64,000 nucleotides of DNA from Charina bottae (taxonomy: Eukaryota; Chordata; Lepidosauria; Squamata; Charinaidae), in contig JALMGJ010000002.1 in NCBI GenBank assembly GCA_023362775.1, positions 70,595,414 through 70,659,413 on the forward strand, given 5' to 3'. The number at the start of each line of letters is the position of its first letter. Within the stretch, counting starts at the first letter, position 1. The position numbers and the translations under genes were made by a program. The notes beneath the pieces are model-generated. The model saw nothing but the letters and a program-made list of their open reading frames with translations. It was not told the origin of the DNA and made no database searches. Positions 11,137 to 20,878 of the stretch are shown here, in pieces.

Positions 11137-13146
11137 TTAAGTCCTTTTATCATCTAATGGAGGGTCGTTAAAATCACCATGCTGCTGTTGAGCTTCTGAA
11201 ATGGTCTTAATCTTCCTAGGCACAGAAGACAACAGGGGGAGGAAGATGGGGGAGAGTTTGTGCCTGAGGCCCCCACCTCTATTCAAGGAAGGATTTTCCA
11301 AGTTGGCATAAATGGATTCCTTGACCCCTCTCTCAAACCACCTATCTTCTCTGTCTAAAATGTGAACATTAATGTCCTCAAATGAGTGTCCTTTTTCTTT
11401 TAGATGAAGATAAACTGCTGACTCTGGTCCTGTGGTGTTATTTCTCCTGTGTTGGGCCATCCTCCTGTACATAGGTTGTTTGGTTTCTCCAATGTAGAGT
11501 TCAGAGCACTCCTCACTGCACTGGATTGCATAAACTACATTGCTTTTCTTATGTTTTGGAGTTTGATCTTTGGGGTGTACAAGCCTCTGTCTCAGTGTGT
11601 TGGTGGGTTTGAAATATACAGGTATGTGGTGTTTGCCAAATATCCGTTTTATCTTTTCAGACACGCCAGCCATGTAGGGAATGGCCAGGTTCTTTCGTTT
11701 ACTCTGAGTCTCAGCCCTATCTGTCGCTGTTTTAGGTCTGGTAGATTTAGATTTGGTGAAGGCCCAATTTGGATATCCACAGGCCTTCAGGGCTGTTCTC
11801 AGGTGCTGATTTTCATTCTTTTTGGAATCCATGGAGGTGGGGATGGTTTCTGCTCTGTGTGACAATGTCCTGATGACTCCTAGTTTGTGCTGCAGTGGAT
11901 GGTGGGAGTCAAACATCAGATATTGATCTGTGTGTGTGGGTTTCCTGTAGATCCCTATTTCTAGCTTGCCACCGGTCCCAATGAGGACTTCACAGTCTAG
12001 GAATGCCAGTCTGTTGTCCTTGGTGTCTTCTCTGGTGAAGCTAATGTTGGCATCTATAGTGTTTATACGGTCCGTGAAGGCCTGTACTTCCTGGGCCTTG
12101 ATTTTGACCCAGGTGTCATCCACATACCTAAACCAGTGGGTGGGCACCGTTCCCTGGAATGTGTTGAGTGCTTTCTTCTCCACTTCTTCCATGTATAAAT
12201 TGGCCACAATGGGTGACACAGGAGAACCCATGGCACAGCCGTGTTTTTGTCTGTAAAAGTCACCTCTGTATGTGAAATAAGTGGTGTTAAGACACAGGTC
12301 CAGAAGATGGCAGATCTGGTTTGGGTTGAGATGGCTTCTCCTTTCCAGGGTGCTGTCCTCTTCTAGTCTCTTCCTGACAGCGGATAGAGCATGAGTGGTG
12401 GGGATGCTGGTGAAAAGGGAGGACACATCAAAGGAGACCATAGTTTCATCTGTATCCAGTTTCAGGATCTTTGCTTTGGAAACAAATTCTTCCGAATTAT
12501 GGATGTGGTGTTCAGAGTGTCCAACTAGAGGTGCTAGTATGGTAGAGAGGTGTTTGGCAATGTTGTATGTTACCGAATTGATGCTGCTGACTATGGGTCG
12601 GAGGGGTGTTCCTTCCTTGTGGATCTTAGGAAGTCCGTAGATGCAGGGGATGGCTTCTCCAGGATACAGACGGTGGTAGGTAATCCTATCGATGGAGCCA
12701 TCATGTTCCAATTGTTTCAAACTGTCTATTGCCTTTTTCTTGTAATTGTTGGTGGGGTCTCTTTTCAGTTTTTCATATGTATGGTGATCCTCCAAAAGTG
12801 AGGTAATTTTATTGTGGTAGTCTGCAGTGTTTAGAACCACTGTACATCTTCCTTTGTCAGCAGGTAAAATGGTGATGGTTTCATCTTTGCTGAGGGCTGT
12901 CAGGGCTCTCCTCTCTTGGACGGTAAGGTTGGGGGGAGGAGGTTGAGCACTGGACAGAGCTGCAGATATTTTAAGCCGGAGTTGTTCTGCTTCTTCAAAA
13001 GGTAGGTGGTTGTTGTGGATGGCAGATTCTGTGGCTGTAATGAGCTCCACAACCGGAACTTGCTTGGGAGTGATGGCAAAATTAAGACCTTTGGCTAGGA
13101 CATCTCTCTCTGGTTGGGTAAGTTCTCTGTCTGAGAGATTTTTCAT
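11137..13146 (-). CDS. Penelope-like RT / GIY-YIG endonuclease, left arm
   Basis: An uninterrupted 669-codon frame nearly identical to the right-arm protein at 13449-15464; I noticed one amino-acid difference in the shared part (R versus H in TDxINTIDAN). The RT domain contains GLPKIHKEGTPLRPIVSS, SFDVSSLFTSIP (motif A), AMGSPVSPIVANLYME (motif B) and FRYVDDTW (motif C, catalytic DD). The C-terminal GIY-YIG domain includes NVVYAIQC, LYIGET, YRRMAQHRR and KESIYANLENPSLN. PLE proteins reverse-transcribe element RNA at nicked targets or telomere-like ends. The ATG arose at the internal deletion joint and is probably not the family's true start. The N-terminus is therefore missing: the copy at 44552 shows at least 120 more codons upstream. 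Confidence 0.92.
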   Translation of the reverse strand: MKNLSDRELTQPERDVLAKGLNFAITPKQVPVVELITATESAIHNNHLPFEEAEQLRLKISAALSSAQPPPPNLTVQERRALTALSKDETITILPADKGRCTVVLNTADYHNKITSLLEDHHTYEKLKRDPTNNYKKKAIDSLKQLEHDGSIDRITYHRLYPGEAIPCIYGLPKIHKEGTPLRPIVSSINSVTYNIAKHLSTILAPLVGHSEHHIHNSEEFVSKAKILKLDTDETMVSFDVSSLFTSIPTTHALSAVRKRLEEDSTLERRSHLNPNQICHLLDLCLNTTYFTYRGDFYRQKHGCAMGSPVSPIVANLYMEEVEKKALNTFQGTVPTHWFRYVDDTWVKIKAQEVQAFTDRINTIDANISFTREDTKDNRLAFLDCEVLIGTGGKLEIGIYRKPTHTDQYLMFDSHHPLQHKLGVIRTLSHRAETIPTSMDSKKNENQHLRTALKACGYPNWAFTKSKSTRPKTATDRAETQSKRKNLAIPYMAGVSEKIKRIFGKHHIPVYFKPTNTLRQRLVHPKDQTPKHKKSNVVYAIQCSEECSELYIGETKQPMYRRMAQHRRNNTTGPESAVYLHLKEKGHSFEDINVHILDREDRWFERGVKESIYANLENPSLNRGGGLRHKLSPIFLPLLSSVPRKIKTISEAQQQHGDFNDPPLDDKRT

Positions 13147-13448
13147 TTAGAAGATGTCTTTGTGATCTAAATTCTAAATGAAAGAATAAGGCAAGTCCAC
13201 TTCACCATTGATGCCCTGCAATACAATTTGAAAACCTTCACCAAGAACTCACAGCCACCCTTCCTGACCCAATCCTGGATAGAGTTATTCAGCTTGGCAA
13301 TAAAGTACAGCTGGCCCAGCATCACAAGACAAAGGAGAGGCAAACTAAGAAATTTGACATTCTTCTTTCTCACAGCAAGCAGAAACAAGGAACTGGAGAA
13401 ACCGCTGGGAGGAACAACAACAACAGGACCACAGAGGACAAAAAGAAC

Positions 13449-15464
13449 ATGTGGGTGAAAAATCTCTCAGACAGAGAACTTACCCAACCAGAGAGAGATG
13501 TCCTAGCCAAAGGTCTTAATTTTGCCATCACTCCCAAGCAAGTTCCGGTTGTGGAGCTCATTACAGCCACAGAATCTGCCATCCACAACAACCACCTACC
13601 TTTTGAAGAAGCAGAACAACTCCGGCTTAAAATATCTGCAGCTCTGTCCAGTGCTCAACCTCCTCCCCCCAACCTTACCGTCCAAGAGAGGAGAGCCCTG
13701 ACTGCCCTCAGCAAAGATGAAACCATCACCATTTTACCTGCTGACAAAGGAAGATGTACAGTGGTTCTAAACACTGCAGACTACCACAATAAAATTACCT
13801 CACTTTTGGAGGATCACCATACATATGAAAAACTGAAAAGAGACCCCACCAACAATTACAAGAAAAAGGCAATAGACAGTTTGAAACAATTGGAACATGA
13901 TGGCTCCATCGATAGGATTACCTACCACCGTCTGTATCCTGGAGAAGCCATCCCCTGCATCTACGGACTTCCTAAGATCCACAAGGAAGGAACACCCCTC
14001 CGACCCATAGTCAGCAGCATCAATTCGGTAACATACAACATTGCCAAACACCTCTCTACCATACTAGCACCTCTAGTTGGACACTCTGAACACCACATCC
14101 ATAATTCGGAAGAATTTGTTTCCAAAGCAAAGATCCTGAAACTGGATACAGATGAAACTATGGTCTCCTTTGATGTGTCCTCCCTTTTCACCAGCATCCC
14201 CACCACTCATGCTCTATCCGCTGTCAGGAAGAGACTAGAAGAGGACAGCACCCTGGAAAGGAGAAGCCATCTCAACCCAAACCAGATCTGCCATCTTCTG
14301 GACCTGTGTCTTAACACCACTTATTTCACATACAGAGGTGACTTTTACAGACAAAAACACGGCTGTGCCATGGGTTCTCCTGTGTCACCCATTGTGGCCA
14401 ATTTATACATGGAAGAAGTGGAGAAGAAAGCACTCAACACATTCCAGGGAACGGTGCCCACCCACTGGTTTAGGTATGTGGATGACACCTGGGTCAAAAT
14501 CAAGGCCCAGGAAGTACAGGCCTTCACGGACCATATAAACACTATAGATGCCAACATTAGCTTCACCAGAGAAGACACCAAGGACAACAGACTGGCATTC
14601 CTAGACTGTGAAGTCCTCATTGGGACCGGTGGCAAGCTAGAAATAGGGATCTACAGGAAACCCACACACACAGATCAATATCTGATGTTTGACTCCCACC
14701 ATCCACTGCAGCACAAACTAGGAGTCATCAGGACATTGTCACACAGAGCAGAAACCATCCCCACCTCCATGGATTCCAAAAAGAATGAAAATCAGCACCT
14801 GAGAACAGCCCTGAAGGCCTGTGGATATCCAAATTGGGCCTTCACCAAATCTAAATCTACCAGACCTAAAACAGCGACAGATAGGGCTGAGACTCAGAGT
14901 AAACGAAAGAACCTGGCCATTCCCTACATGGCTGGCGTGTCTGAAAAGATAAAACGGATATTTGGCAAACACCACATACCTGTATATTTCAAACCCACCA
15001 ACACACTGAGACAGAGGCTTGTACACCCCAAAGATCAAACTCCAAAACATAAGAAAAGCAATGTAGTTTATGCAATCCAGTGCAGTGAGGAGTGCTCTGA
15101 ACTCTACATTGGAGAAACCAAACAACCTATGTACAGGAGGATGGCCCAACACAGGAGAAATAACACCACAGGACCAGAGTCAGCAGTTTATCTTCATCTA
15201 AAAGAAAAAGGACACTCATTTGAGGACATTAATGTTCACATTTTAGACAGAGAAGATAGGTGGTTTGAGAGAGGGGTCAAGGAATCCATTTATGCCAACT
15301 TGGAAAATCCTTCCTTGAATAGAGGTGGGGGCCTCAGGCACAAACTCTCCCCCATCTTCCTCCCCCTGTTGTCTTCTGTGCCTAGGAAGATTAAGACCAT
15401 TTCAGAAGCTCAACAGCAGCATGGTGATTTTAACGACCCTCCATTAGATGATAAAAGGACTTAA
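13449..15464 (+). CDS. Penelope-like RT / GIY-YIG endonuclease, right arm
   Basis: A 671-codon open frame with no internal stop. Approximate residues: RT motif A SFDVSSLFTSIP at 239, motif B AMGSPVSP at 307, catalytic YVDD at 343-346, GIY-YIG signature LYIGET at 552, with RMAQHRR and the downstream glutamate in KESIY. The RT-then-C-terminal-GIY-YIG order is diagnostic of endonuclease-bearing Penelope-like elements. Coding similarity continues upstream (RIRQVHFTIDAL at about 13182), but a one-base deletion near 13223-13227 ('caatttg', against 'caattttg' in the copy at 44.7 kb) shifts the frame. The ATG at 13449 is therefore probably internal to the original ORF. The intact frame and near-identity with the other arm suggest a recent insertion; whether it is expressed cannot be told. 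Confidence 0.93.
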   Translation: MWVKNLSDRELTQPERDVLAKGLNFAITPKQVPVVELITATESAIHNNHLPFEEAEQLRLKISAALSSAQPPPPNLTVQERRALTALSKDETITILPADKGRCTVVLNTADYHNKITSLLEDHHTYEKLKRDPTNNYKKKAIDSLKQLEHDGSIDRITYHRLYPGEAIPCIYGLPKIHKEGTPLRPIVSSINSVTYNIAKHLSTILAPLVGHSEHHIHNSEEFVSKAKILKLDTDETMVSFDVSSLFTSIPTTHALSAVRKRLEEDSTLERRSHLNPNQICHLLDLCLNTTYFTYRGDFYRQKHGCAMGSPVSPIVANLYMEEVEKKALNTFQGTVPTHWFRYVDDTWVKIKAQEVQAFTDHINTIDANISFTREDTKDNRLAFLDCEVLIGTGGKLEIGIYRKPTHTDQYLMFDSHHPLQHKLGVIRTLSHRAETIPTSMDSKKNENQHLRTALKACGYPNWAFTKSKSTRPKTATDRAETQSKRKNLAIPYMAGVSEKIKRIFGKHHIPVYFKPTNTLRQRLVHPKDQTPKHKKSNVVYAIQCSEECSELYIGETKQPMYRRMAQHRRNNTTGPESAVYLHLKEKGHSFEDINVHILDREDRWFERGVKESIYANLENPSLNRGGGLRHKLSPIFLPLLSSVPRKIKTISEAQQQHGDFNDPPLDDKRT

Positions 15465-15550
15465 AAATTACATCTCAATATAACCATGACCTAGCCCCAG
15501 GTGTAAGGTCACACAGCTACCTAGGAACATATTTAGGATTCCCTTACCAA

Positions 15551-15610
15551 CTTTGCTCAGACTGAAGAAGCTCCTTGGATAAGGAGCGAAACGTTTCCAC
15601 TAAGAAAATA
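15551..15610 (+). ncRNA. hammerhead-like ribozyme motif in PLE 3' end
   Basis: CTGAAGA at 15562-15568, one extra A, stem II GCTCCTT/AAGGAGC (7 bp, loop GGAT), GAAA at 15588-15591, and the palindrome AAACGTTT at 15589-15596. The very short self-complementary stem III (AC/GU) resembles minimal hammerheads that act as dimers. A partial stem I could form between 'ctcag' before the core and 'ctaag' after it. Confidence 0.5.
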
Positions 15611-15655
15611 GAAATCCAGTTGACATGATTCAAGCTACAGACAATGTAGGGAAAA

Positions 15656-17712
15656 CCACTAGACCACTTAGATATGACCTAAATCATATCCTTTATGAAT
15701 ATACAGTGGAGGTGAGGAATAGATTTAAAGGATTAGACCTGGTAGACAGAGTGCCTGAAGAACTATGGATGGAGGTTCGTAACTTTGTACAGGAGGCAGC
15801 AACTAAAACCATCCCAAAGAAAAAGAAAGGCAAGAAAGCAAAGTGGCTGTCTGATGTGGCTTTACAAATAGCTGAGGAAAGAAGGAAAGCAAAAGGCAAG
15901 GGAGAAAGGGAAAGATATAAGCAACTGAATGCAGATTTCCAGAGAATAGCAAGGAGAGATAAGGAGGCCTTCTTAAATGAACAATGCAAAGAAATCGAGG
16001 AAAACAATAGAATGGGGAAGACTAGAGATCTCTTCAAGAAAATCGGAGATATCAAGGGAACGTTTTGTGCAAAGATGGGCATGATAAAGGACAAAAAAGG
16101 CAGGGACCTAACAGAAGCAGAAGAGATTAAGAAGAGGTGGCAAGAATACACATAAGAACTATATAAGAAAGATCTTAATGTCCCTGATAAATATGATGGT
16201 GTGGTCACTGACCTTGAGCCGGACATCCTAGAGAGTGAAGTCAAGTGGGCCTTAGGAAGCATTACTAACAACAAAGCTAGCGGAGAAGACAATATCCCAG
16301 CTGAGTTATTTAAAATCCTAAAAGATGATGATGTTAAAGTGCTGCACTCAATATGCCAACAAATTTGGAAAACTCAACAGTGGCCACAGGATTGGAAAAG
16401 GTCAGTTTACGTTCCAATTCCAAAGAAGGGCAATGCCAAAGAACGTTCAAACTACCGTACAATTGCGCTCATTTCACATGCTAGCAAGGTTATACTCAAA
16501 ATCCTACAAGCTAGGCTTCAGCAGCATGTGAACCGAGAACTACCAGAAGTGCAAGCTGGGTTTCGAAGAGGCAGAGGAACTAGAGATCAGATTGCCAACA
16601 TTCGCTGGATCATGGAAAAAGCAAGAGAGTTCCAGAAAAACATCTACTTCTGCTTCATTGACTACGCTAAAGCCTTTGATTGTGTGGATCACAACAAACT
16701 GTGGCAAAGTCTTAAAGAGATGGGAGTACCAGACCACCTTACCTGTCTCCTGAGAAATCTGTATGCGGGTCAAGAAGCAACAGTTAGAACCGGACATGGA
16801 ACAACCGATTGGTTCAAAATTGGGAAAGGAGTATGACAAGGCTGTATACTATCACCCTGCTTATTTAACTTATATGCAGAGTACATCCTGAGAAATGCTG
16901 GGCTGGATGAATCACAAGCCGGAGTTAAGATTTCCAGGAGAAATATCAACAACCTCAGATATGCAGACGATACCACCCTAATGGCAGAAAGCGAAGAGGA
17001 ACTAAAGAGCCTCTTGATGAGGGTGAAAGAGGAGAGTGCAAAAGCTGGCTTGAAACTCAAGATTAAAAAACCTCAGATCGTGGCATCTGGCCCCATCACT
17101 TCCTGGCAAATAGAAGGGGAAGAAATGGAAGCGGTGACAGATTTTATTTTCTTGGGCTCCAAGATCACCGCAGACGGTGACTGCAGCCATGAAATTAAAA
17201 GATGCTTGCTCCTTGGGAGGAAAGCTATGGCAAACCTAGACAGCATATTAAAAAGCAGAGACATCACCTTGCCGACAAAGGTCCGTATAATTAAAGCTAT
17301 GGTTTTCCCAGTAGTAATGTATGGCTGTGAGAGTTGGACCATAAGGAAGGCTGAGCGCCAAAGAATTGATGCTTTCGAACTGTGGTGCTGGAGAAGACTC
17401 TTGAGAGTCCCTTGGACTGCAAGGAGGTCAAATCAGTCAATCCTAAAGGAAATCAACCCTGACTGCTCATTGGAAGGACAGATACTGAAGCTGAAGCTCA
17501 AATACTTTGGCCACCTAATGCGAAGAGAGGACTCACTGGAAAAGACTGAAGGCAAAAGGAGAAGGGGACGGCAGAGGATGAGATGGTTAGATAGCATCAC
17601 CGATGTAATGAACATGAATTTGAGTAAACTCCAGGAGACAGTGGAGGACAGGAAGGCCTGGCGTGCTATGGTCCATGAGGTCGCGAAGAGTCAGACACGA
17701 CTAAATGACTGA
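15656..17712 (+). pseudogene. BovB ORF, linker, reverse transcriptase and C-terminus (stops)
   Basis: This resumes the BovB protein cut at 10921, starting VGKTTRPLRYDLN. The RT domain shows VPIPKKGNAKERSNYRTIAL, GFRRGRGTRDQIANIRW, CFIDYAKAFDCVDH (motif A), QGCILSPCLFNLYAEY (motif B) and NNLRYADDTTLMAE (motif C, catalytic DD). It ends with MYGCESWTIRKAE, FELWCWRRLLRVPWTARR and SQTRLND. In-frame stops lie at about 16153 and 16837; the latter fits CGA-to-TGA decay just before QGCILSP. Five codons are missing near 17545 relative to the fragment at 1.2 kb. The element is dead, but its protein blocks remain very clear. Confidence 0.93.
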
Positions 17713-17739
17713 ACAACAACAACAACAAATACCAGAGGA

Positions 17740-19370
17740 AGTCCACTTTGGAAGTTCTGGCTCCTACACTGGAGGCTCTCAAAAAGAGTGTCACATTGTA
17801 AGGGCACATTCCTCACAGAGTCAACACTGGAGAATTTGGCTTCAGAAGGCTATTCTAATACTCATTTTAAGCATTTTGCTGCATTTATAAAGTCTTAAGA
17901 TACTCATAAAGTTCATTTTAAAAATATGGGAATGTTGATTTTCCTCATAAGATGTTGTTTCTTAAATCTGCAACAACAATCTGGGTTCTTCTATTTTTAG
18001 AAACTTGGGAAAAGAATATCAATTGGTATATCTCAACAAATACAATTCTTCAAGCTGAAAATTGTCTGCACAAATCTGTTGATGAGAGTTGTTGAAGTCT
18101 ATATGTCAATTAGATTAAAAGCAAAAAAACAAAACAAAACTGCATCATAGAATGATCAGATAAACAAATTCTAGTCCCTAAAGAAGACTGAAAACAGGGC
18201 CCGCCACTGGCTTCCTAATCTCTAGCTCATTTCCCAAAAGGTTTCTGCAAACAAAAGCTGCAGTTGATGGCACTATCAATCAGTAGAAGCTGCTCTCAAC
18301 AGACACTTGATAAAATTACTTCTGAGAACAACAAGTTGTGGGTGGAAGGACTAATTACTATTTCTCCCTCAACCTAAAAAAGACAAGTTGGATTCATGAA
18401 GGTTATGGAACTGACGCTGATTGGAAGCCAAAATGCTTTCAGTGCTCATTAGTCACTGCCAGATCATTTATAGTGACATGGTCTAAGGATTCAGCCCCAT
18501 CTCTTAGCCTGGACTACTCCAATCCTGAGAAGATTGGTATAAGAATTGACCAAGCAGCCCATTCCTTCCCTGACCCCAAGAACTGCCAAAACCTCATTCA
18601 CTTAAATTCAAGGTTTCAAAAGAACTATATTTGAAAATAGAATCCCCTGTAGAAGAGACATTTTAATGTTACATGCACAGATTGTTTTGATGTTATTTTT
18701 TGACAGCCAAAACTTCCCCTACCTTTTGTACTTTATAAATGATTTTTAATCCTATGGTTTTATGTTTTTCATTATTTACTTCTTGCATTCATTTGAATAT
18801 TTCTATAAAGCCATACCGGAATTATAATACTTATAATAAATAGATTTAATCTACGTAGTAAAATGCAGAAAGATGTAATTTGTCTTCTGCTATTTCTTTG
18901 ATGCTCAGTTGGACATCTCATCATGCTGGTTGTTGTTCACATTTAAATCACTATTACTTGCAAGTCTAATGTGTGTCAAGTACCAGAGGCTTCAGACAAA
19001 TTCTCCAACCCACTGTCTAAAAGATGTAAAAATGCCCCTGCCTTGCATCCATTGTGCATGCAAATGAGTATAAGATGGCAATACTCGATGTAGAGCACTG
19101 CAATACTATCAAATCCTCTACTATTCATCAATTATTTGAGGATATATGCGCTGGTGCCAAATAGGAGCAGATTTTCTACAATCTATAATATATATTCTCA
19201 CCTTCCCCAACCTTGTGCTCTCCAAATATATTAGACTTTGATAGGTTTCCAAATGATTTGCTTCCCATGGTGAATTTGTAGTCAGTTCAGGTACCTCATC
19301 AGCTGTGCTGAAGGGCTAAACTGTTCTTTATTATTATATTTACTGTGAGGAGGAAGAGAAGCATTTATAG
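17740..19370. other. unassigned non-coding DNA
   Basis: AT-rich sequence with no recognised gene or repeat. The 98-codon frame at 18338-18634 has no recognisable motif and I do not support it as a gene. Confidence 0.5.
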
Positions 19371-19498
19371 CAGAGCTTTCCAAACTGTGTGTCGGGACAC
19401 GTTAGTGTGTCGGCTGCAGTGTCTGGGTGTGTCGTGGCTGCTGCTGCCTCCAAGCCCTGCCGGGATTCCACACAGAGAGCGAGAATGAGAGCGAGAAT
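19371..19498 (+). mobile_element. hAT 'TTTCCAAA' family, left end only
   Basis: It starts CAGAGCTTTCCAAACTGTGTGTCGGGACAC, matching the left end of the copy at 41329. After about 90 bases it diverges to a segment with 'gagagcgagaatgagagcgagaatt' and then abuts the BovB-like fragment at 19499. No right terminus was found, so this is a truncated copy or a different variant. Confidence 0.6.
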
Positions 19499-20878
19499 TG
19501 CCAGAAGTACAAGCTGGGTTTAGAAAAGGCAGAGGAACTAGAGACCAAATTGCCAATATCCGCTGGATAATGGAGAAAGCCAGGGAGTTTCAGAAAAACA
19601 TCTATTTTTGTTTTATTGACTATTCTAAAGCCTTTGACTGTGTGGATCATAACAAATTGTGGCAAGTTCTTGGTGGTATGGGGATACCAAGTCATCTTGT
19701 CTGCCTCCTGAGGAATCTGTATGACCAAGTAGCAACGGTGAGAACAGATCACGGAACAACGGACTGGTTTAAGATTGGGAAAGGAGTACGGCAGGGCTGT
19801 ATACTCTCACCCTACCTATTCAACCTATATGCAGAACACATCATGCGACATGCTGGACTTGATGAATCGAAGGCTGGAGTTAAAATCGCTGGAAGAAACA
19901 TTAACAATCTCAGATATGCAGATGATACCACTTTGATGGCTGAAAGCGAGGAGGAGCTGAGGAGCCTTATGATGAAGGTGAAAGAAGAAAGTGGAAAAGC
20001 TGTGTTGCAGTTAAACCTCAAAAAAACCAAGATTATGGCAACCAGCTTGATTGATAACTGGCAAATAAAGGGAGAAAAAGTGGAGGCAGTGACAGACTTT
20101 GTATTTCTAGGAGCAAAGGTTGCTGCAGACCAGAGCTTTCCAAACTGTGTCGCGACACAAAAGTGTGTCACCACACACAGTCTGGTGTGTCGCCACACAA
20201 CCCGGAAGCGCTGATCATCATCAGCGGTTCCGGGTTTTTGCACGCTGCCGCAAGGATGGCACTTCCGGGTTTTCCCGCGGCGACACACCAACGCCGGTTG
20301 GTGTGTCGCCGCGGGAAAAACTTTGGAAAGCCCTGCTGCAGATGCTGACTGCAGCCAGGAAATCAGAAGACGACTACTTCTTGGGAGGAGAGCAATGGCA
20401 AATCTTGATAAAATAGTTAAGAGCAGAGACATCACACTGACAACAAAGGACTGCATAGTTGAAGCAATGGTATTCCCCGTAGTAACCTATGGCTGTGAGA
20501 GCTGGACCATAAGGAAGGCTGAGCGAAGGAAGATAGACGCTTTTGAACTGTGGTGTTGGAGGAAAATTCTGAGAGTGCCTTGGGCTGCAAGAAGATCAAA
20601 CCAGTCCATACTCCAGGAAATAAAGCCAGACTGCTCACTTGAGGGAATGATATTAAAGGCAAAACTGAAGTACTTTGGCCACGTAATGAGAAGACCGGAT
20701 ACCCTGGAGAAGAAGCTGATGCTAGGGAAAGTGGAAGGCAAAAGGAAGAGGGGCCGAGCAAGGGCAAGATGGATGGCTGGTATTCTGGAGGTGACGGACT
20801 CGACCGTGGGGGAGCTGGGCGTGGGCTGGTCCATAAAGTCACAAAGAGTCGGAAGCGATTGAACAAATAAACAACAAC
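19499..20878 (+). pseudogene. diverged BovB-like RTE LINE, 3' part with hAT insertion
   Basis: 5'-truncated BovB-type ORF from the middle of the RT domain to the C-terminus. Visible blocks: GFRKGRGTRDQIANIRW, CFIDYSKAFDCVDH, QGCILSPYLFNLYAEH, NNLRYADDTTLMAE, then after the insertion YGCESWTIRKAE, FELWCWRKILRVPWAARR and YFGHVMRRPDTLEKKLMLG. It differs from the 9.8-17.7 kb BovB throughout and ends 'SKSQRVGSD'-like with an ACAACAACAA tail, so it is probably another BovB subfamily. A hAT MITE (20131-20335) splits the frame at Lys-Val-Ala-Ala-Asp. Both sides are otherwise open over long distances, so this copy is moderately young. Confidence 0.88.
20131..20335. mobile_element. hAT-type MITE, 'TTTCCAAA' family, subtype 2
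   Basis: Ends CAGAGCTTTCCAAACTGTG and AACTTTGGAAAGCCCTG. TSD ctgcagac at 20123-20130 and ctgcagat at 20336-20343 (8 bp, one mismatch). It contains a near-perfect palindrome at about 20275-20315, whose arms CCCGCGGCGACACACCAAC can form a long GC-rich hairpin, plus repeated GTGTGTCGCCACAC motifs. It lies in the BovB-like copy, so it is younger than that insertion. Confidence 0.9.

Larger units (their letters stand above)
10922..15645. mobile_element. head-to-head Penelope-like element dimer inside BovB
   Basis: Two nearly identical PLE copies face away from a common centre at about 13165-13171, minus-strand on the left and plus-strand on the right, so both 3' ends point outward. The pair is flanked by one perfect 10-bp TSD, gtagggaaaa, at 10912-10921 and 15646-15655, so it entered BovB as a single event. 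Both arms are 5'-truncated at the centre, which has about 7 bp of filler (13165-13171). The left arm lacks 277 bp present in the right arm; the deletion joins two tgaaa copies (13179-13183 and 13456-13460 in the right arm). The left terminus has a 34-nt extension (10922-10955) that the right terminus lacks. Confidence 0.92.
9811..17729 (+). mobile_element. near full-length BovB (RTE) LINE, split by a Penelope dimer
   Basis: Removing the insertion at 10922-15645 leaves about 3.2 kb, the usual BovB length, with a 5' leader, endonuclease, reverse transcriptase and an (ACA)n tail at 17712-17729. The insertion site shows a 10-bp TSD, taccagaaga at 9801-9810 and taccagagga at 17730-17739 (one mismatch). 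BovB is an RTE-clade LINE well known for horizontal spread between squamates and other vertebrates. This copy is inactive because of one frameshift and two stops. Confidence 0.93.

Noticed and set aside
11449..12801. Antisense frames within the Penelope arms (for example 137 and 96 codons)
   Set aside because: They are mirror images of the RT-GIY-YIG coding sequence, recurring identically antisense to every PLE copy.
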